From positions 868,001-932,000 of the forward strand of contig NC_058137.1 in the NCBI RefSeq assembly GCF_011075055.1: DNA of 64,000 nucleotides, written 5' to 3'. Made by a program: the position numbers and the translations under genes. The DNA is from Mangifera indica. Taxonomy: Eukaryota; Streptophyta; Magnoliopsida; Sapindales; Anacardiaceae. Shown here one piece after another: positions 29,746 through 42,411 of the stretch (position 1 is the first letter of the stretch; each line of letters opens with the position of its first letter). The notes below the pieces were generated by a model. The model searched no databases and was not told the origin of the DNA. It saw only the letters and a list, made by a program, of their open reading frames with translations.

Positions 29746-32700
29746 TCATCTAGCTCTGCATGCCACGGGACTGGGGGAACAATTCGGATTGGGTGACCGA
29801 CAATTAGCACCAGGGCCAACATTATTGCCAAACCTAGAACGAGCCCGGTAACCTGGGACTCCTCCCATATTGAAAACATTAGCACCACTAATAGCTAAGG
29901 TTGAGGTAAGTGATGATGAGACTTCATTACCAACATCACTGGTACATTGTAGAGGTTCCAGAGTTTCAACTACATCACTCATTAAAGGCCTCGCTTTAGG
30001 ATTTTGGCTTAGGCAATAGTATGCCAAGCTACAGGCTTTCTGAGCTGCCCTCACTGAGTACTGATTTTCCAATCTAGGGTCAATTATTTGCAACATTTTT
30101 TTCTTGTCATTCAGTTTCGGCCGGGCCCAATCTACCAAGCTTTGCTCCTTGTTTGGTCGCGTTTTGTCAACAGATTTTCTTCCAGTCAAAAGCTCCAAAA
30201 GAACAACCCCAAAGCTGTATACATCACTTCTGGCGGTAAGGTGGCCTGCTCAATTTATACAGATCAAATTAATGCACAAGCACTAGCAGAAGTAAGAATT
30301 CTTTTCTGTACAAGAAACAAGAAAATTATCACGACACGGACATCACTGCTACCCAATCAACTACTGACTTATTTAAAGGAAGCCACAAACCTCATGAGAA
30401 ATGAATTCGAAAAATTGCTCAGGCTATACATAGTAATGTGCTTAAGAGTGGAAGCCCTTCTTCAGTATTGCCTGTTATTCCTTCAATTATGCTCAGGAAT
30501 CGAATAATGGGTTCAATTGGCAGGAATCAACAATGAAAATACTTCAAACCATTGTCAAAGGCAAAAGCATCCAATAAGACCAACCCTTTTGGTTTAATCA
30601 AGAATACTTTACAGGAAATTTTCCAACCCTCTGGCTAAAATTCGTGCAAACTAAAGAGGTTCTGGGACTATTTTGGAAACCTCGCTTTAAGTTCTAAATT
30701 TTCTAGAAACTTTTCAAAACCACACTATAAGATAAGCACAAAAAAAATTTCCCTTCCATCAATGGTTCTATTTTTCATTATTTCTTTTTACTTTTTTTTT
30801 TAATTTTTACATTTCAAACTGCCACCGTATTTTCTATCACTTCATAGTTCAATCATTATTTTCTTACTCGCACTCTTTTAATACTTAATAGTTCAGTCAT
30901 TATATTCTCATTTTCTTCACCAGATTTCTTGTCCCCATTAATTATATGTTTTTTCACATAACCAAGAAATGTTGTATTACTTCCTGTTCTGGAGATAACA
31001 AGAAAATATACTGGTACTTAAAATGTGCAAGTTAAATGTAAAAATAGGAGAAAGACACTAATTGCAGGTATACAAGAGACCATACTAGTAACACTCCAGC
31101 AAAGAACCTTAAAATTGTCCATAAGATACGTCATCCAAGTTGAATCAGATAATACCATCACACCACAAAACCCCATGCCACTTCTCTATCATGCAGTTCT
31201 TATTATCAGTGCCATCAAAAGTAGATGTCATTCTCCTTACATACAGATCATAGATTCAAAAACAACTCCCAGTTCTCTAAATATTTCAAATCAAAGATTT
31301 CCTTTTTATCTTTGCATATAGATTACAATGAAACAATGCTGATAAATTAGGCATTTGTAAGATAAAAATAAGGGCATACCAGTCATTACATATTCAGGAG
31401 CAGCATAGCCGTATGTACCCATCACTCGAGTTGATACATGGGTCTCATCACCTTGTGGTCCAGCTTTTGCAAGACCAAAATCAGAAAGCTTGGCAGTGTA
31501 ATCCTGAAGATTTCAAGATAGCAAACATTGATAAACAATAACAAATATACCAGACAACCATGATAGAAAATTGTTAACATATGAAGTTTCCACTCACAGA
31601 ATCCAACAGTATATTAGAGGTTTTAAAGTCCCTATATATAACTGGCCTTTCAGCATTGTGAAGGAAAGCAAGCCCTTTGGCAGCTCCAAGAGCAATCATC
31701 ATTCTTGTGGCCCATGATAGCGGAACAGTTGCCTCTAAATACCTCAGGAAACACCACATTAAAATGAGATAACTTATATGTTACCGGAAACCAGATAGAA
31801 AATTATGCCCCCAGTGTCATCAGATTAATTGCTCTCTTCTTGGTAAGCCTTATTTTCCTCAGTAAATCATTATAAAAAACAATTGAATTCGCACACAGGA
31901 TAGTAGATCGCCACAATATTAAATGAATAAATTATTTCACATTTGAAGAAAATAGTCCAATAAAATCAAAGTTATGATTGCAATGTAAAAGCCTTCCAGA
32001 AGATGAAGAGTAAAGATAGTTGGCACCCCATTTGAAGCAAGAAGCATTTGAGTATGAAATGCTCTCAACTATTGAATAGGAGAACCAAAGTTTATAACTA
32101 AAAGTTTCTCTTCCATGTAAATGACACTTATATCTGATCATTAAATCTTGATTCCACCCATTCAGTAGGGTGAACTTGAATGTTTTTCTTTAAAAATCTA
32201 TCAGTTTCTATTTGCTTGACGTTCTTATCCTAACGACACTTGATGAACTTTTAAGAAACCATGAACTGTACTTCATATGAATTTTGACCTGAAAGAACAC
32301 CATCCAAGGCATATAAACTGCAAAATTGACAACACTCAACAATGGAAGTAGCAGGGTAGCACTGCCCAAACAGAATGGGAAAACAATGTGTATGAGTAGA
32401 CCTTCTAATGATTTCCTAATCAATCAAAACCACACAGGATTTGCATTCAGACCCTATAACAAGGAATGAAAAAGTTCCAATTGTTTGACTTATGCATATA
32501 AAGTCATTCTTTTAAGCATTTAGTAGACATTTACTCAATGCTTCTAAATACATGGAACAGCATGTATAAAAAGTAGAAAAGATAAGTGCATACTTCGAAA
32601 CAGGTGATTTTCAAGGCTTCCTCTGAACATAAACTCATAAACAAGTAACCTGTGATCATCTTCACAACAATATCCGATCAATTTAACAAGATTAGGATGT

Positions 32701-33284
32701 CTAAGTTGGCCGAGGAAGTTGACCTCCGTCTGTGAAAAATAATTAATTAATTTTAAAAAAGAAAACCTTCCAATGAAACAAAAAAGAGAGGAAAATAAAA
32801 CATACAAGCCATTCACGGTGGCCCTGAAGACCCTCCTTATTGAGAACCTTTACAGCGACAGGGAGAGATTTGAGACCAACCCTAACATTCTCGTCAATGT
32901 AACCTTTGTAAACAGTTCCAAAACCACCTTCTCCAAGAATATAATCAGAGCGAAAGCTCTTAGTGATAGTCTCGAGCTCGTACAAAGTGAAAGCAATCAC
33001 ATGAGTATATAGCACCGCATTGCTTCTAAAATCCTCCAAATTACGAGAAGTAGAAGAATCGCTCAGATCTGACACAGAACGACTATGCTTCTTCTCGGTT
33101 TTAACAGGCAAAGAAGACAAGATATGTAGCTGCTGCTGAACTGAAAAAAGGTCGAACACCACAAATACGAATAAATAAACAAAGAAACCCTAAAATTGAA
33201 CAATAAATGAAAATAATGTCAGATCTGAAGACCTTGAGCATTGGTCACAACAGCCGATTCCTCTCTAGTGCCACAGTTGCCCAT
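29746..33284 (-). CDS. PBL8: Receptor-like cytoplasmic kinase VII, PBL8 type
   Basis: Exons 33284..33233, 33140..32806, 32729..32594, 31734..31598, 31503..31380 and 30245..29746 give 427 residues. The N-terminus MGNCG offers Gly2 for myristoylation and Cys4 for palmitoylation, so the kinase should sit at the plasma membrane. [17 protein letters not shown] precedes the kinase domain. Kinase landmarks are GEGGFG at 87-92, VAVKV with Lys115, [14 protein letters not shown] in exon 4, [11 protein letters not shown] in exon 5, and [18 protein letters not shown] in the activation segment. Exon 6 carries the C-lobe ([16 protein letters not shown]) and a basic tail ending [25 protein letters not shown] kinases relay signals from immune and developmental receptor kinases; the substrate here cannot be read from sequence. 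It matches my recollection of Arabidopsis At5g01020. An RIPK/PBL14-type paralogue is possible but less likely. Confidence 0.93.
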
Positions 33285-34064
33285 TTTCCACTTGCGTAAC
33301 GTTGTTCCTGATGGCTCTCAGGTTGAGTTTCATTCTTCGTGTCTCTGCACTGTATCAGCACACATTTTCTTTTTTCAAATTACTAGAAAAATATAAAAGG
33401 ACAATCGAAAATTGGAAAATTATATAATAATTAAAACTCCACAGCCAGACTTTCTTGAATAACAAATAATCCAACCTCTCTTCCTCTCGTCTCGACCACC
33501 GTCTTCCTTTGACTTTTTTCTCGGCGGCAATCAGAGTGAGTCAAAGTGAAACTCAGTCCCCTCCCTCTCCTCACAGTATGTGGTAACGTGGATCTCCACT
33601 TCACTTTTTCCTCCTGGTATTCACTCTACCTCTGTAGACTGAAAGATAATTTTTTTAAAAAGCAGTGGAAGAATTATGTGGTGGTCCCTCATGTTTAGTT
33701 TCAATTCAATCATCCAATTAAATCTGAAATGACAAGTGCAGCTCTTTATTAATTAACATAGCTCATAATTTTTTAAATATTTTATTAATATATTAACATA
33801 TAATTATATATTATTTTACTTATAATTTAAATCAATTTAATTATATAAAAATATATTAAACATATATTTAAAATATATATATAATTTTATTGATTTTTTT
33901 ATATTTGAATGAGGACTAAATTTAAATAGACCCAACTCAAATTTAGTTAGTGCTTAGATTGATTTAGTCAAATTCAAATTAGAATTTTAGTTAAGTAGTT
34001 TGATTTGAGTTTAAGTCAATTTTTTTTTTTAAATATTATTTATTTTGTCAATAATAAATTTATT

Positions 34065-34190
34065 TGTCCGTGACAATATTCATCTCATCAACAAATCTGA
34101 TGATATTGTCAATCAATTCGATTGAGCTTAAATTCAAATATGAATTGGTCATTTAGGATTCAATCTGAATTCGGAGTTAGTTCATATAAA
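34065..34190. repeat. Dispersed degenerate repeat, copy 1
   Basis: The copy contains GACAATATTCATCTCATCAA and TCTGATGATATTGTCAATCA, followed by TTGAATTT/AAATTCAA-like words. The same arrangement recurs near 27440-27600 (opposite strand), 38790-39000 and 57090-57350. Confidence 0.4.
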
Positions 34191-34231
34191 GGGAGATATA
34201 CAACTTTTTCTGAAATTAAAAAAAAAATGTA

Positions 34232-34292
34232 AGCCCAAGTTATTGAACATCTGGGCTGGATCCATGTACTGTACAGAGAATTGGCATGGGCT
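34232..34292. promoter_or_regulatory. Cluster of three site II (TGGGCT) elements
   Basis: AGCCCA at 34232-34237 and TGGGCT at 34252-34257 and 34287-34292 lie 100-165 bases before the bL17c start codon. Such clusters are typical of plant ribosomal-protein gene promoters and are bound by TCP factors. Function is inferred from position and motif. Confidence 0.55.
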
Positions 34293-34394
34293 TTGAATCA
34301 GAATGAGTCCATAATCTGAAAGCTATGGTTTTAAGTCTTATCTAGTCTTATCTCATTTTTAACTATCCCGAGTGACTCCAGCGGACTCACAGCA

Positions 34395-35124
34395 ATGGCG
34401 ATGGCAATGGCAACGGTGACGGCCGTAACGGATACTTGTAGCACATGGAATATGGCATCTCTAAGTTCAGCTCTTCCTTCACTCAATTCCACTTCTTCTA
34501 TTCGATTTTCATCCTTCTCTTCTTCCTCTCAACGCCGTCTCACTCTCACTCTCAACAAACAACCGCAACTACTTATCCCATCTTTCACCGGCCTGGCATC
34601 AGCCAACCCTATAACCTCCCTTGGCTTCTCCGGTAAGTTTCTTTCTTCTCAATTTTTTTAAATATTTCTCTTTAATTATGTTATTGAGTGAGAAAAAATC
34701 AATTTTGGTTTTAGACTGCACGAGCTTTGGAAATTGTTTCACCATTGTGGATAACGGTTGTCGAGTTTCTGCCATGAGGCATGGACGGCGAGTTCCGAAG
34801 CTAAATAGACCGCCGGACCAACGACGGGCGCTTTTGCGTGGCCTCACAACTCAGCTCCTGAAGCATGGACGGATCAAAACGACTAGAGCTAGGGCCAGTG
34901 CTATGAGGAAGTATGTTGATAAAATGATTACGCTGGCAAAAGATGGTTCGCTTCATAAGAGGAGGCAGGCTTTGGGGTTTATTTATGAGAAGCAGATTGT
35001 TCATGCTTTATTTGCGGAGGTCCAAGACAGGTATGGTGAACGTAATGGTGGTTATACTAGAATTTTTAGAACACTGCCTAGGCGAGGAGACAATGCACCC
35101 ATGGCTTACATTGAGCTTGTCTAG
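34395..35124 (+). CDS. RPL17: Plastid ribosomal protein bL17c (nuclear-encoded)
   Basis: Exons 34395..34632 and 34715..35124 give 215 residues. The N-terminal ~95 residues are rich in Ser, Thr and Ala with no acidic cluster, as expected of a chloroplast transit peptide. The bacterial-type L17 domain runs from about residue 100 to the end: [75 protein letters not shown] and the terminal YIELV. bL17 is a component of the 50S subunit near the exit tunnel. The cytosolic eukaryotic protein with the same number is unrelated. Start at the first ATG in a good context; three closely spaced MA repeats follow. In Arabidopsis, as I recall, this gene (At3g54210) is the immediate neighbour of SCR. Confidence 0.96.
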
Positions 35125-38100
35125 CTTTTAATTCTGTCATACGTAATTAAGGCTTTATTTGTGTCTCTGTACTAGCAATTTGTCACTTTCGAGACTGCTG
35201 ATGATGCTGTGATTCGGTTCTGATATGTTTGTATTTTATTTTTTATTGGGATTTTGAAGCAATAGTTAACATATTCGTTTTTGGACTACTATAATATTCT
35301 GGAATGGATGAATGTTTCATAATATTTCTCTTCTAATGTTTTCAATGCAATATTATCAGTTATCATTTGAGAATCATCCCCACTAATTTCGTCATGTATT
35401 GCTCTTAAGTACTGTTGTCTCAACACATTTTAAATGTATGTGATCGGGAAAATATCTATTATCATCCTATTTTTCATCCATCTGAGCATGCCCAATTCAT
35501 CACTTTGGTGGCATTCATTTGCTCCTTTGGTTTCAGCATTTTGTACCGTAATTTAGTTTACAACAATGAGCCCTTCAGAATTATTGAGCACTTTCATCTT
35601 CAATTTTTTGACAAAGGGTTAAGGGTTCTTCTAAATTGTTGAATGCATATGTCTGTGTGGTTCTTAATATGTTGACAAAGCTTAGGGAAGCTTTACGGAT
35701 TCTCTTCAAGTTGGTAGTCGCATTGTCTTTATAGTATCATTACATAACTTGCATTTTACTAAATGGGCATTGAGCTAGCTAGGAGTCATAGGCTGCCTTT
35801 TGTGGGGCTTGGAATTGTTGATCATTGTTAGGCTAAAGAGTTTGTTTGGTCTGTGGTTGATTATGGGGGGCTATCTAATAAATTTCTCAGTAACAATATT
35901 TCAAGGGCTTCTTATAAAGATTTATTGATGATAATGGAGAGCAAGTGTGGACCTAAAGAAAGAGAGCTAGGTAAAAGGAGGTTTTGAGGCTGAATGAAGG
36001 ATTCAAACTCAGTGCAAGCTTCCAGTGGCCAAGCCAGACTCTTAAACTTGAGGATAGGAGTCAAAATTTAAAAAAAAAAAAAAAAGTCTTTTTATGGTAA
36101 TGTTATAATTAACTGTTGTTCTAATTTTTGTGGGGCCAGCTATGGCCATAAAGAAGATAAAGAAGGAAACTCCATCATGGCAAGATGAAGAAGGAATCAA
36201 ATGGATGGAATTGGTTTTAGTTGCTAACTGCATTCAATTTGGAATGTTAGGTGCCTTACTTCCTTTTGGTTCTTCAGAGGATAATCTGATTATCATTGGC
36301 TTTGCAAGTTTACTCCAAAATTTGTATATTCTACTGGTTTTCTGTATTATGCTAGCCTCAGCTCAAAATTTGTATATTCTGCTTTCCTTGAAAGTGTTGG
36401 CTGTCAACTAATGCTGTGTCTCCACATCTGGCTTCATTGTCTTGATCATCCTTTATCTACTTCCCTGACAAGCTAGTGGCTACAATGTCCTTCCTCTATG
36501 AAGCATAGTTATACTATTATTCCACTATGTTGCAAATGGAAGTTTGTATGCTTGTGTCTGTCTTTTTGGTGTTTTGTTCAAACAATGTGGAACTAAAACA
36601 CCCCCCCGTAAGTTTGGTATAGACTTATGAATGATTTACTATACCAGTGATTTTCCAAGTTTCAAGGGCTTGAGTCTATCAAAGGTTCATTCTATTCTCC
36701 TCATTGGCTCTGCTTTTGTTCCATTTTTTTTCTAATTATTACTGCATAAAAGCAGTTCAATCTCTTTGCTGCAAATACTGAAGAATAAACCCAAGATCCT
36801 TTTTTTCCCTTCAAGCATTTCATTTACTTGCATGTGTATGAGGGCTCATTTTTATTTTTTATTTTTGCATTCTTTTTGCTTCCTTCCCATGCAGCTGGAT
36901 AAACAGTTAGATTAGATAATTAGTACTTCTATTTAGTTGTTCATTGAGTTTCCATATGCCTAGGCTGTTATATTTTGTGTCAGACTGTTGTTGGTGGATA
37001 CCTTTTGTTATTTTCTGATACATATTCATGTATTTCCTTCTTGCTTTTATTGAGGAGTGTGCGGCCAGAATTGAAGTTCTCTTTTTATGTGGAAATTACT
37101 TCATGACTTGTATATATTAGATCAATACACTTTATGGCTGTGTTTACATCTTGTATGTGTGATTCCCAGGTTTACCATATAATGTCAATGGTTGAATAAA
37201 TTCTGTGTCCTAATTTTGTGAATGAACAGGGGCTGTTAATCATTTATATATTCTTTTGGGTACCAAAGGATTCTTAATATCTAAAAAGTTGTAGACACCA
37301 GCTGCATTTGGCTTTTGTGCTGGTCAATTTTCAACTCTGAGAATCAACTGAAGCAATTGCTGCACACATGTTCAATGAGGAAAACCAATATTTACTGCCC
37401 TTGGATATTGAAACCTGTGTGCAAGATATTCCAATTTCTTCATTACATGGATTCGGGCATCATTTTGAATGCAGATGCATGTCTAGCTGTACTAACTTTA
37501 AAACTCATTAAAAATGAGATTGTTCTTTGATTTATACATTGGGACTATCGAGTTTGTGAAAATGCTTTGTTAACCTGATATTTCATTGTTAAATCACATT
37601 TGTATGTGGTCCTTCTGATGTGAATGGGAATCATATACGTGTAGTGTTAGTGTCAAAAGATATGGCACGATATATGTTCATTCTTTTTGTACAATTCACA
37701 TTACCCTTTTGTTTACTTACTTGAGTGTTGTGTTGATAATTGATCTGATAGTGGGACAACTAATCTGTGACATGAAGTTCATTATATCTATTTATCCTGA
37801 AAATTTTTTATCCCTGTAATTTTCCCATTTTAATGTGCTACAATGATTAAACATGGTTGCGTGATATTTCTATATGTAGTTAAAGATTAAATGAAAATGA
37901 ACATTATTATGAAAGTCTGTTGAAGTGAACATCAAGAATTCATGATAGTTGGCATAAATTGGGAAATTTATCTAGTGTGTGGACATTAAGGTTTAAGTGC
38001 CTATTGTTGATTTTCTTGTTGACAAGTTTATGATAAATTGTCATCAATGAGATTCGCCGCATTATATTTGTGCGGTGCTAAGCAACCTAGAAAGTTGTTG

Positions 38101-40040
38101 GTTCAAATGGTGGAAAAGATGGAAGGTGGAAGTGAAAAGAAGGGAATAAAAGGAGTGGCTAAAGGGGTTGAATATAGAAAGTGAAAGGCATGGGTTGTCT
38201 GATAATGAGGTGGGAGAATAACGGCAATGAGAATGAGAATGGAATCATCTTTCAAAAAGAAGGTAAATTCTGGTGAGGTGGTGGGGAATAAGTGCAAGTT
38301 GGTTTGGTGCCTGTCATATTCATATTCCCAATATCATCTTCTGCTTCTCTGTCATCTTCTTCCGTGATATCTTCTCACATATATGCATATTCCTTTCTAA
38401 CTTTATTTTTTGCTTTGACAGCTTGTTTGTTCTTTGTTTTGATGGAAGAGGTAAGCCAGTTTGTGACCAATGGTCTCGGTGAGAGCTGATTGATTGTTCT
38501 TGATTTTGAACTGTTATATAGATTAAAGAATATGACTTATCCTCCACAAAATCTAAAATCTTTCTTTATAGAGTGGTGTGGCTGGTCTGGCCCTTAAGGG
38601 CAGTTCGATTCAGGTGAAGTTTTTTGTTATAAAATAATAATAATAATATATACACAAACAAACAATGAGTACAAATTAAAATGCAAACAATGATGTCACT
38701 ATGTGATTAAGCATCTCAAATTAAAAATTACTCAATCATATAGTGACATATTATGATATTATGATGAATTCAAGTTAGGTTAGTTTGGACACGAATCTAT
38801 TTGACTCAAATTAGTTAAACTCAACTTATGTACATTTACTTTTCGGATGAATGTTCATCCCACTGATAACACTATTTACTCTATTAGTAGCCCTTTGATG
38901 ATATTGTGCACTAATTTGAATTTGAGCTGGATATTATAAATTTAAATTGAGTTTAAATCAATCTTTGTTCAAACTTAATTAGTTTGAATTCATCCTCAAT
39001 GACATATCATTGTTTATTCTTAAATTTATATCTATTATTTGAAGTTTATGTATATTATTTGTGTACTTGTTTTTATCGATCTTTATAATACCACCGTCCA
39101 AACAACCGTAACCAACCCCCCGTCATCCCCCCTCCCCCCCAAAAAAAAAAAAATTCAAGAACAATCAAATACTTAGTTTGTCACACCACCTTGTTTTTAC
39201 CATACCAATTGGAATTTAGATCATTGGAGGATTTAATCCAAGTCTCTCTTAAAGGATATCTTTGAATAAAAATTTCATATTTATGTATCTAAAATAACAA
39301 TTTATCTCTATTATCGGTGTAAATGGTTACATCAAAGAGGATCGGGATTTAATTTTCAACTTAATTAGAGGTGGGTTTTGAATTTTAATGTTGAATTCTG
39401 AATCATGGGGAAGGTAAGGTGATATTTGAAGATGGTGACTAACTATCTAAAGCTTTTACTGTTTCAAAGAGTGACTTGGACTTTAATCTATAGTTATGCT
39501 TGCTGTGGCCTTGGTCGGCCATTCTAATTACTAAATATTACAATTCTCTAATCAAATGATGCTTGTGCTGTGTTGTGTTGTGATGTTGCCATAAATTAAA
39601 AGTCAAATTTGATTTACCCCACTATTAGAGTTTGATTTGATATAATTGATTCGAATTTAAATTCTAGTTTGAATCATCCAAACCGAGTTTGAATCGAAGA
39701 TTAGTTTTGTTTTTATAAACGAATTGAGTTTAAATTAATTTAAATATTTAAATTAAAATAAGTTCAAATTGAATTTATTTTTTTATTTTTTATTTTATCT
39801 ACGTTTGAGTTTCAATTCGCTGTATTTTGAGTTAATCTCAAATTGGCTATTTTGTTTCTAAGCTAGGTTTTGTTTGGGTTATGCCTCAATCCAATCCAGC
39901 CTTACTGCCAACTTTCTTTGCATTTTAACAATTTGTTTCCACCTGTAGGATAACTTCAATTTAAAAGAAAAAATTTGACCTTTTGAAAACCCAAACGTTG
40001 TTATCTATTTCAAATAAATTATTTTGGCCAATAAATAAAA
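35125..40040. other. Long intergenic region after bL17c
   Basis: After the bL17c 3' UTR there is nearly 5 kb of AT-rich sequence in which I could not support any exon. Longer open frames (for example 36130-36411 and 35415-35642) show no family motif or clear splice continuation. There are homopolymer tracts near 36068-36084 and 39117-39152 and repeat-rich sequence from 38620 on. An unspliced non-coding RNA cannot be excluded. Confidence 0.55.
38790..39000. repeat. Dispersed degenerate repeat, copy 2
   Basis: The copy contains ATGTTCATCCCACTGATAAC, CACTATTTACTCTATTAGTA and TTGATGATATTGTGCACTAA, then the TTTGAATTTGAGCT-type words seen in the copies at 34065 and 57090. Confidence 0.4.
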
Positions 40041-40941
40041 GGTCAAAAGACTTGTCCCTTTCCTAGGCGCAGTGAAATCTTAAGACGACCTTTCAATTTA
40101 AAAAAATATAAATAATCATTTATAAAATAATTTTTATTAAAATTTTAATTAATAATAAATATAAAATTATTATTTTAATAATATTATTAAAATAATAAAA
40201 TTATTATATATTCCTTATACATTTTAAAAATAACAACTTTTTTATCGTTTAAAGTTTTCAAATTTTAAAAAATAGTATTTTCTCCCCTAAATCTCTAAGT
40301 TTCTTTCCTCCCTATTTGATGATTTCCTCTTTTTTTCCTTTGTTCCGCTAGTCACTCCTCATAATTAGAATGGACCGTTAGTGCATGGTAGTGTAAAGAA
40401 GAGACAAAAATCTCTTCGTCGCACTAGTACGACAAAGAGTCATGAGATATCTTCATTGCACTGTGCAATGAAGAGATTTCTATCTCTTTATCGCAAGTGT
40501 GACAAAAAGATTTGTTTTTTTATCGTAAATACAATGAAAAGATATTTAAACTCGTCGTTGTACCATCGTGTGTTGACCAACTATTGTAATGATGAAGAAT
40601 GATCGATTGAATAGAGGAAAAAAAAAGGAAGTCGTCGAATGGTAGCTAGAGAGGGAGAGAAGAAACTTAGGGATTTAGGGGCAAAGGGGGGGGGGGGGGG
40701 AGGGGATACTACTTTTCAAAATGTGAAAACTTTAAGCATGAGTAAAATTGTTAGTTTTTAAAATTTAAAGAAAAAAATAGAATGAGTTTTATGTTTTTTT
40801 AATAATATTATTAAAATAACAATTTTATTCTTAACACTAATTAAAAATTATCTTATAAGTAAATATTTAGATTTTTCAAAATTTAAAAAAAAAAAAAATT
40901 GAAATTTTGCTATAACTTAAATGGTACCAAATCTTTTGCCC
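40041..40941. mobile_element. Non-autonomous Mutator-like element, second copy
   Basis: The ends are GGTCAAAAGACTTG and, reverse-complemented, GGGCAAAAGATTTG. Inverted similarity extends inward through AT-rich arms to a shared block CCCTAAATCTCTAAGTTTCTT near 40286-40306, which faces GAAACTTAGGGATTTAGGG near 40663-40681. The centre has a palindrome, CTTCATTGCAC-T-GTGCAATGAAG, at 40451-40473. The flanking 9-mers (TAAATAAAA and ATATATACA) do not match, perhaps because the right flank is an expanded AT/AC repeat. There is also a poly-G run at about 40686-40700. No transposase. Confidence 0.7.
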
Positions 40942-41605
40942 ATATATACACACACACACACGTAAAACCATTTATTGTGGTGGCTTTCAACGTAACCGTT
41001 GACTTGAACACACAAACACACATGTAAAAACATTTATTGTGGGTGGCTTTCAACATATAGTGGTGAGCACAAGCCACTTAGGGCTGGGGCACTCACTGAA
41101 TTTTGGGTTGAATTTGATTGGGATTTAAATTTAATATCAATTACAGTTCAAATAAAAAATTGGTTTAAATTTAAAAAAAATCAGTTTTATGATTAATGAC
41201 TTAAAGTTTAAATTAAAATATTTTAATCCATTCAAATTTGTCTAATATATATATATAAACGAATCTAATCTTTCAATGTAACCTCGAATTCAAACTAAAA
41301 TAGTTGTCAATCTTTTACTGTCATACTAATTAAATTTACTAAAAGTCAGAGGTGATATTTGCTCCTTGTATATAAATAACGCGTAAGAATTGGTGGGAGT
41401 CGCTCTCACTAGAACCGGCCTACCCAAGCCAATCACGTAAAAATCTAAGATTTGGACACGTGTCCACTCCTTCATCGCGAATCGGTCCTCAGCCACAAGT
41501 TTTATTATTATGTCGATTAGAGTTAATGATAATAATAAATAAAATTAACGATTCTTGTTTTTATTCTTATCATCACTTCATCAACATCTCTATCTAGATA
41601 ATATA

Positions 41606-42157
41606 GTTTTTTTTAGTTCATGTGGTTTCAAATACTCTATTTTAATCCCTACATTTCATTTTAAATTTATTAAAAGACAATAATACCCTTAATGCATATA
41701 ATAAAAGTAAGGGTTTTGAAACCCAAATCTAATCGACCAAAACCCAATAATTAGTTTGATTCAAGTAAAATTTTAAAATAATTAGATAATTAGACCATTT
41801 CGAATTATGATTGAATCAAAAAATCAATTAATTCGAATGAAATTTTAATGTGTTTATTCATTTAACCATTTTGGATAACAATTAAACTAATTGAACCAAT
41901 GATTAAATGTCGATCTAATGGACCCGATTCATCCATTGGTCCATTTGGTTGAATAAAGAAAAATTCAAACCAGAACATGTTGATCTAAAACCCAGTCTAC
42001 TTCACAAGCAAGAAATTAAACAAAACTGAATGATTATATCCTCTAAGGGTATTAATGTCTTTTAACACAGTAGTACAGTTTAGGTCTAAAACTGTCTTTC
42101 AACTAAGTGTCCTTAAAAGTAAACTAAAACCAAGGTGGGACTAAAACGATATTATAT
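41606..42157. repeat. Probable inverted-repeat (MITE-like) element upstream of LOR8-type gene
   Basis: The left side reads AGTTCATGTGG...TTAAAAGACAATAATACCCTTA. The right side, reverse-complemented, reads AGTCCCACCTTGG...TTAAAAGACATTAATACCCTTA. The inner 22-base blocks match almost exactly in inverted orientation about 340 bases apart. The ends (ATATNGTTTT) and target duplication are not clear, so class and borders are uncertain. Confidence 0.5.
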
Positions 42158-42295
42158 TTTAATTGCTTTCCGTCCAATAAAAATATCGTGAATGGATTGT
42201 TGACGTCACGCGATGGTGGCGCACCCGTGTTACACTTTCTATGATTATCAACGTTGGCCCTTTGCTTTTGGTGACCTTGCAGTTGGGGCCATCAA

Positions 42296-42303
42296 TATAT
42301 AAA
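42296..42303 (+). promoter_or_regulatory. TATA box of LOR8-type gene
   Basis: TATATAAA lies 109 bases before the ATG at 42412, in a GC-richer promoter. Its position shows that the in-frame ATG at 42241 is in the promoter and not the start. Confidence 0.65.
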
Positions 42304-42411
42304 GCCATCGTCGTCCACTGTCATTCATCACTCACAAGCTCGAACGAAAACTCAGTCTCTTTTCGTCTTCCTCGATATAGGCTGGCATCCTTCACGTATT
42401 GCAATCCAGGA

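Larger units (their letters stand above)
33285..34394. other. Intergenic: divergent promoters of PBL8 and bL17c
   Basis: The spacer between two divergent genes holds both promoters. Its centre (about 33770-34190) is AT-rich repeat sequence, including a copy of the dispersed degenerate repeat. Site II elements lie at its right end. Confidence 0.6.

Noticed and set aside
36130..36411. Open frame in the spacer after bL17c
   Set aside because: Composition and residues look random and hydrophobic, it is preceded by a poly-A tract, and no exon continuation was found.
40381..40602. 73-codon open frame
   Set aside because: It reads through the palindromic core of a Mutator-like MITE; no gene signals.
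42241..42411. Upstream in-frame ATG that would extend the LOR8-type protein by 57 residues
   Set aside because: A TATATAAA box at 42296-42303 lies inside it, and family members start at MTKV, so this is promoter and leader.
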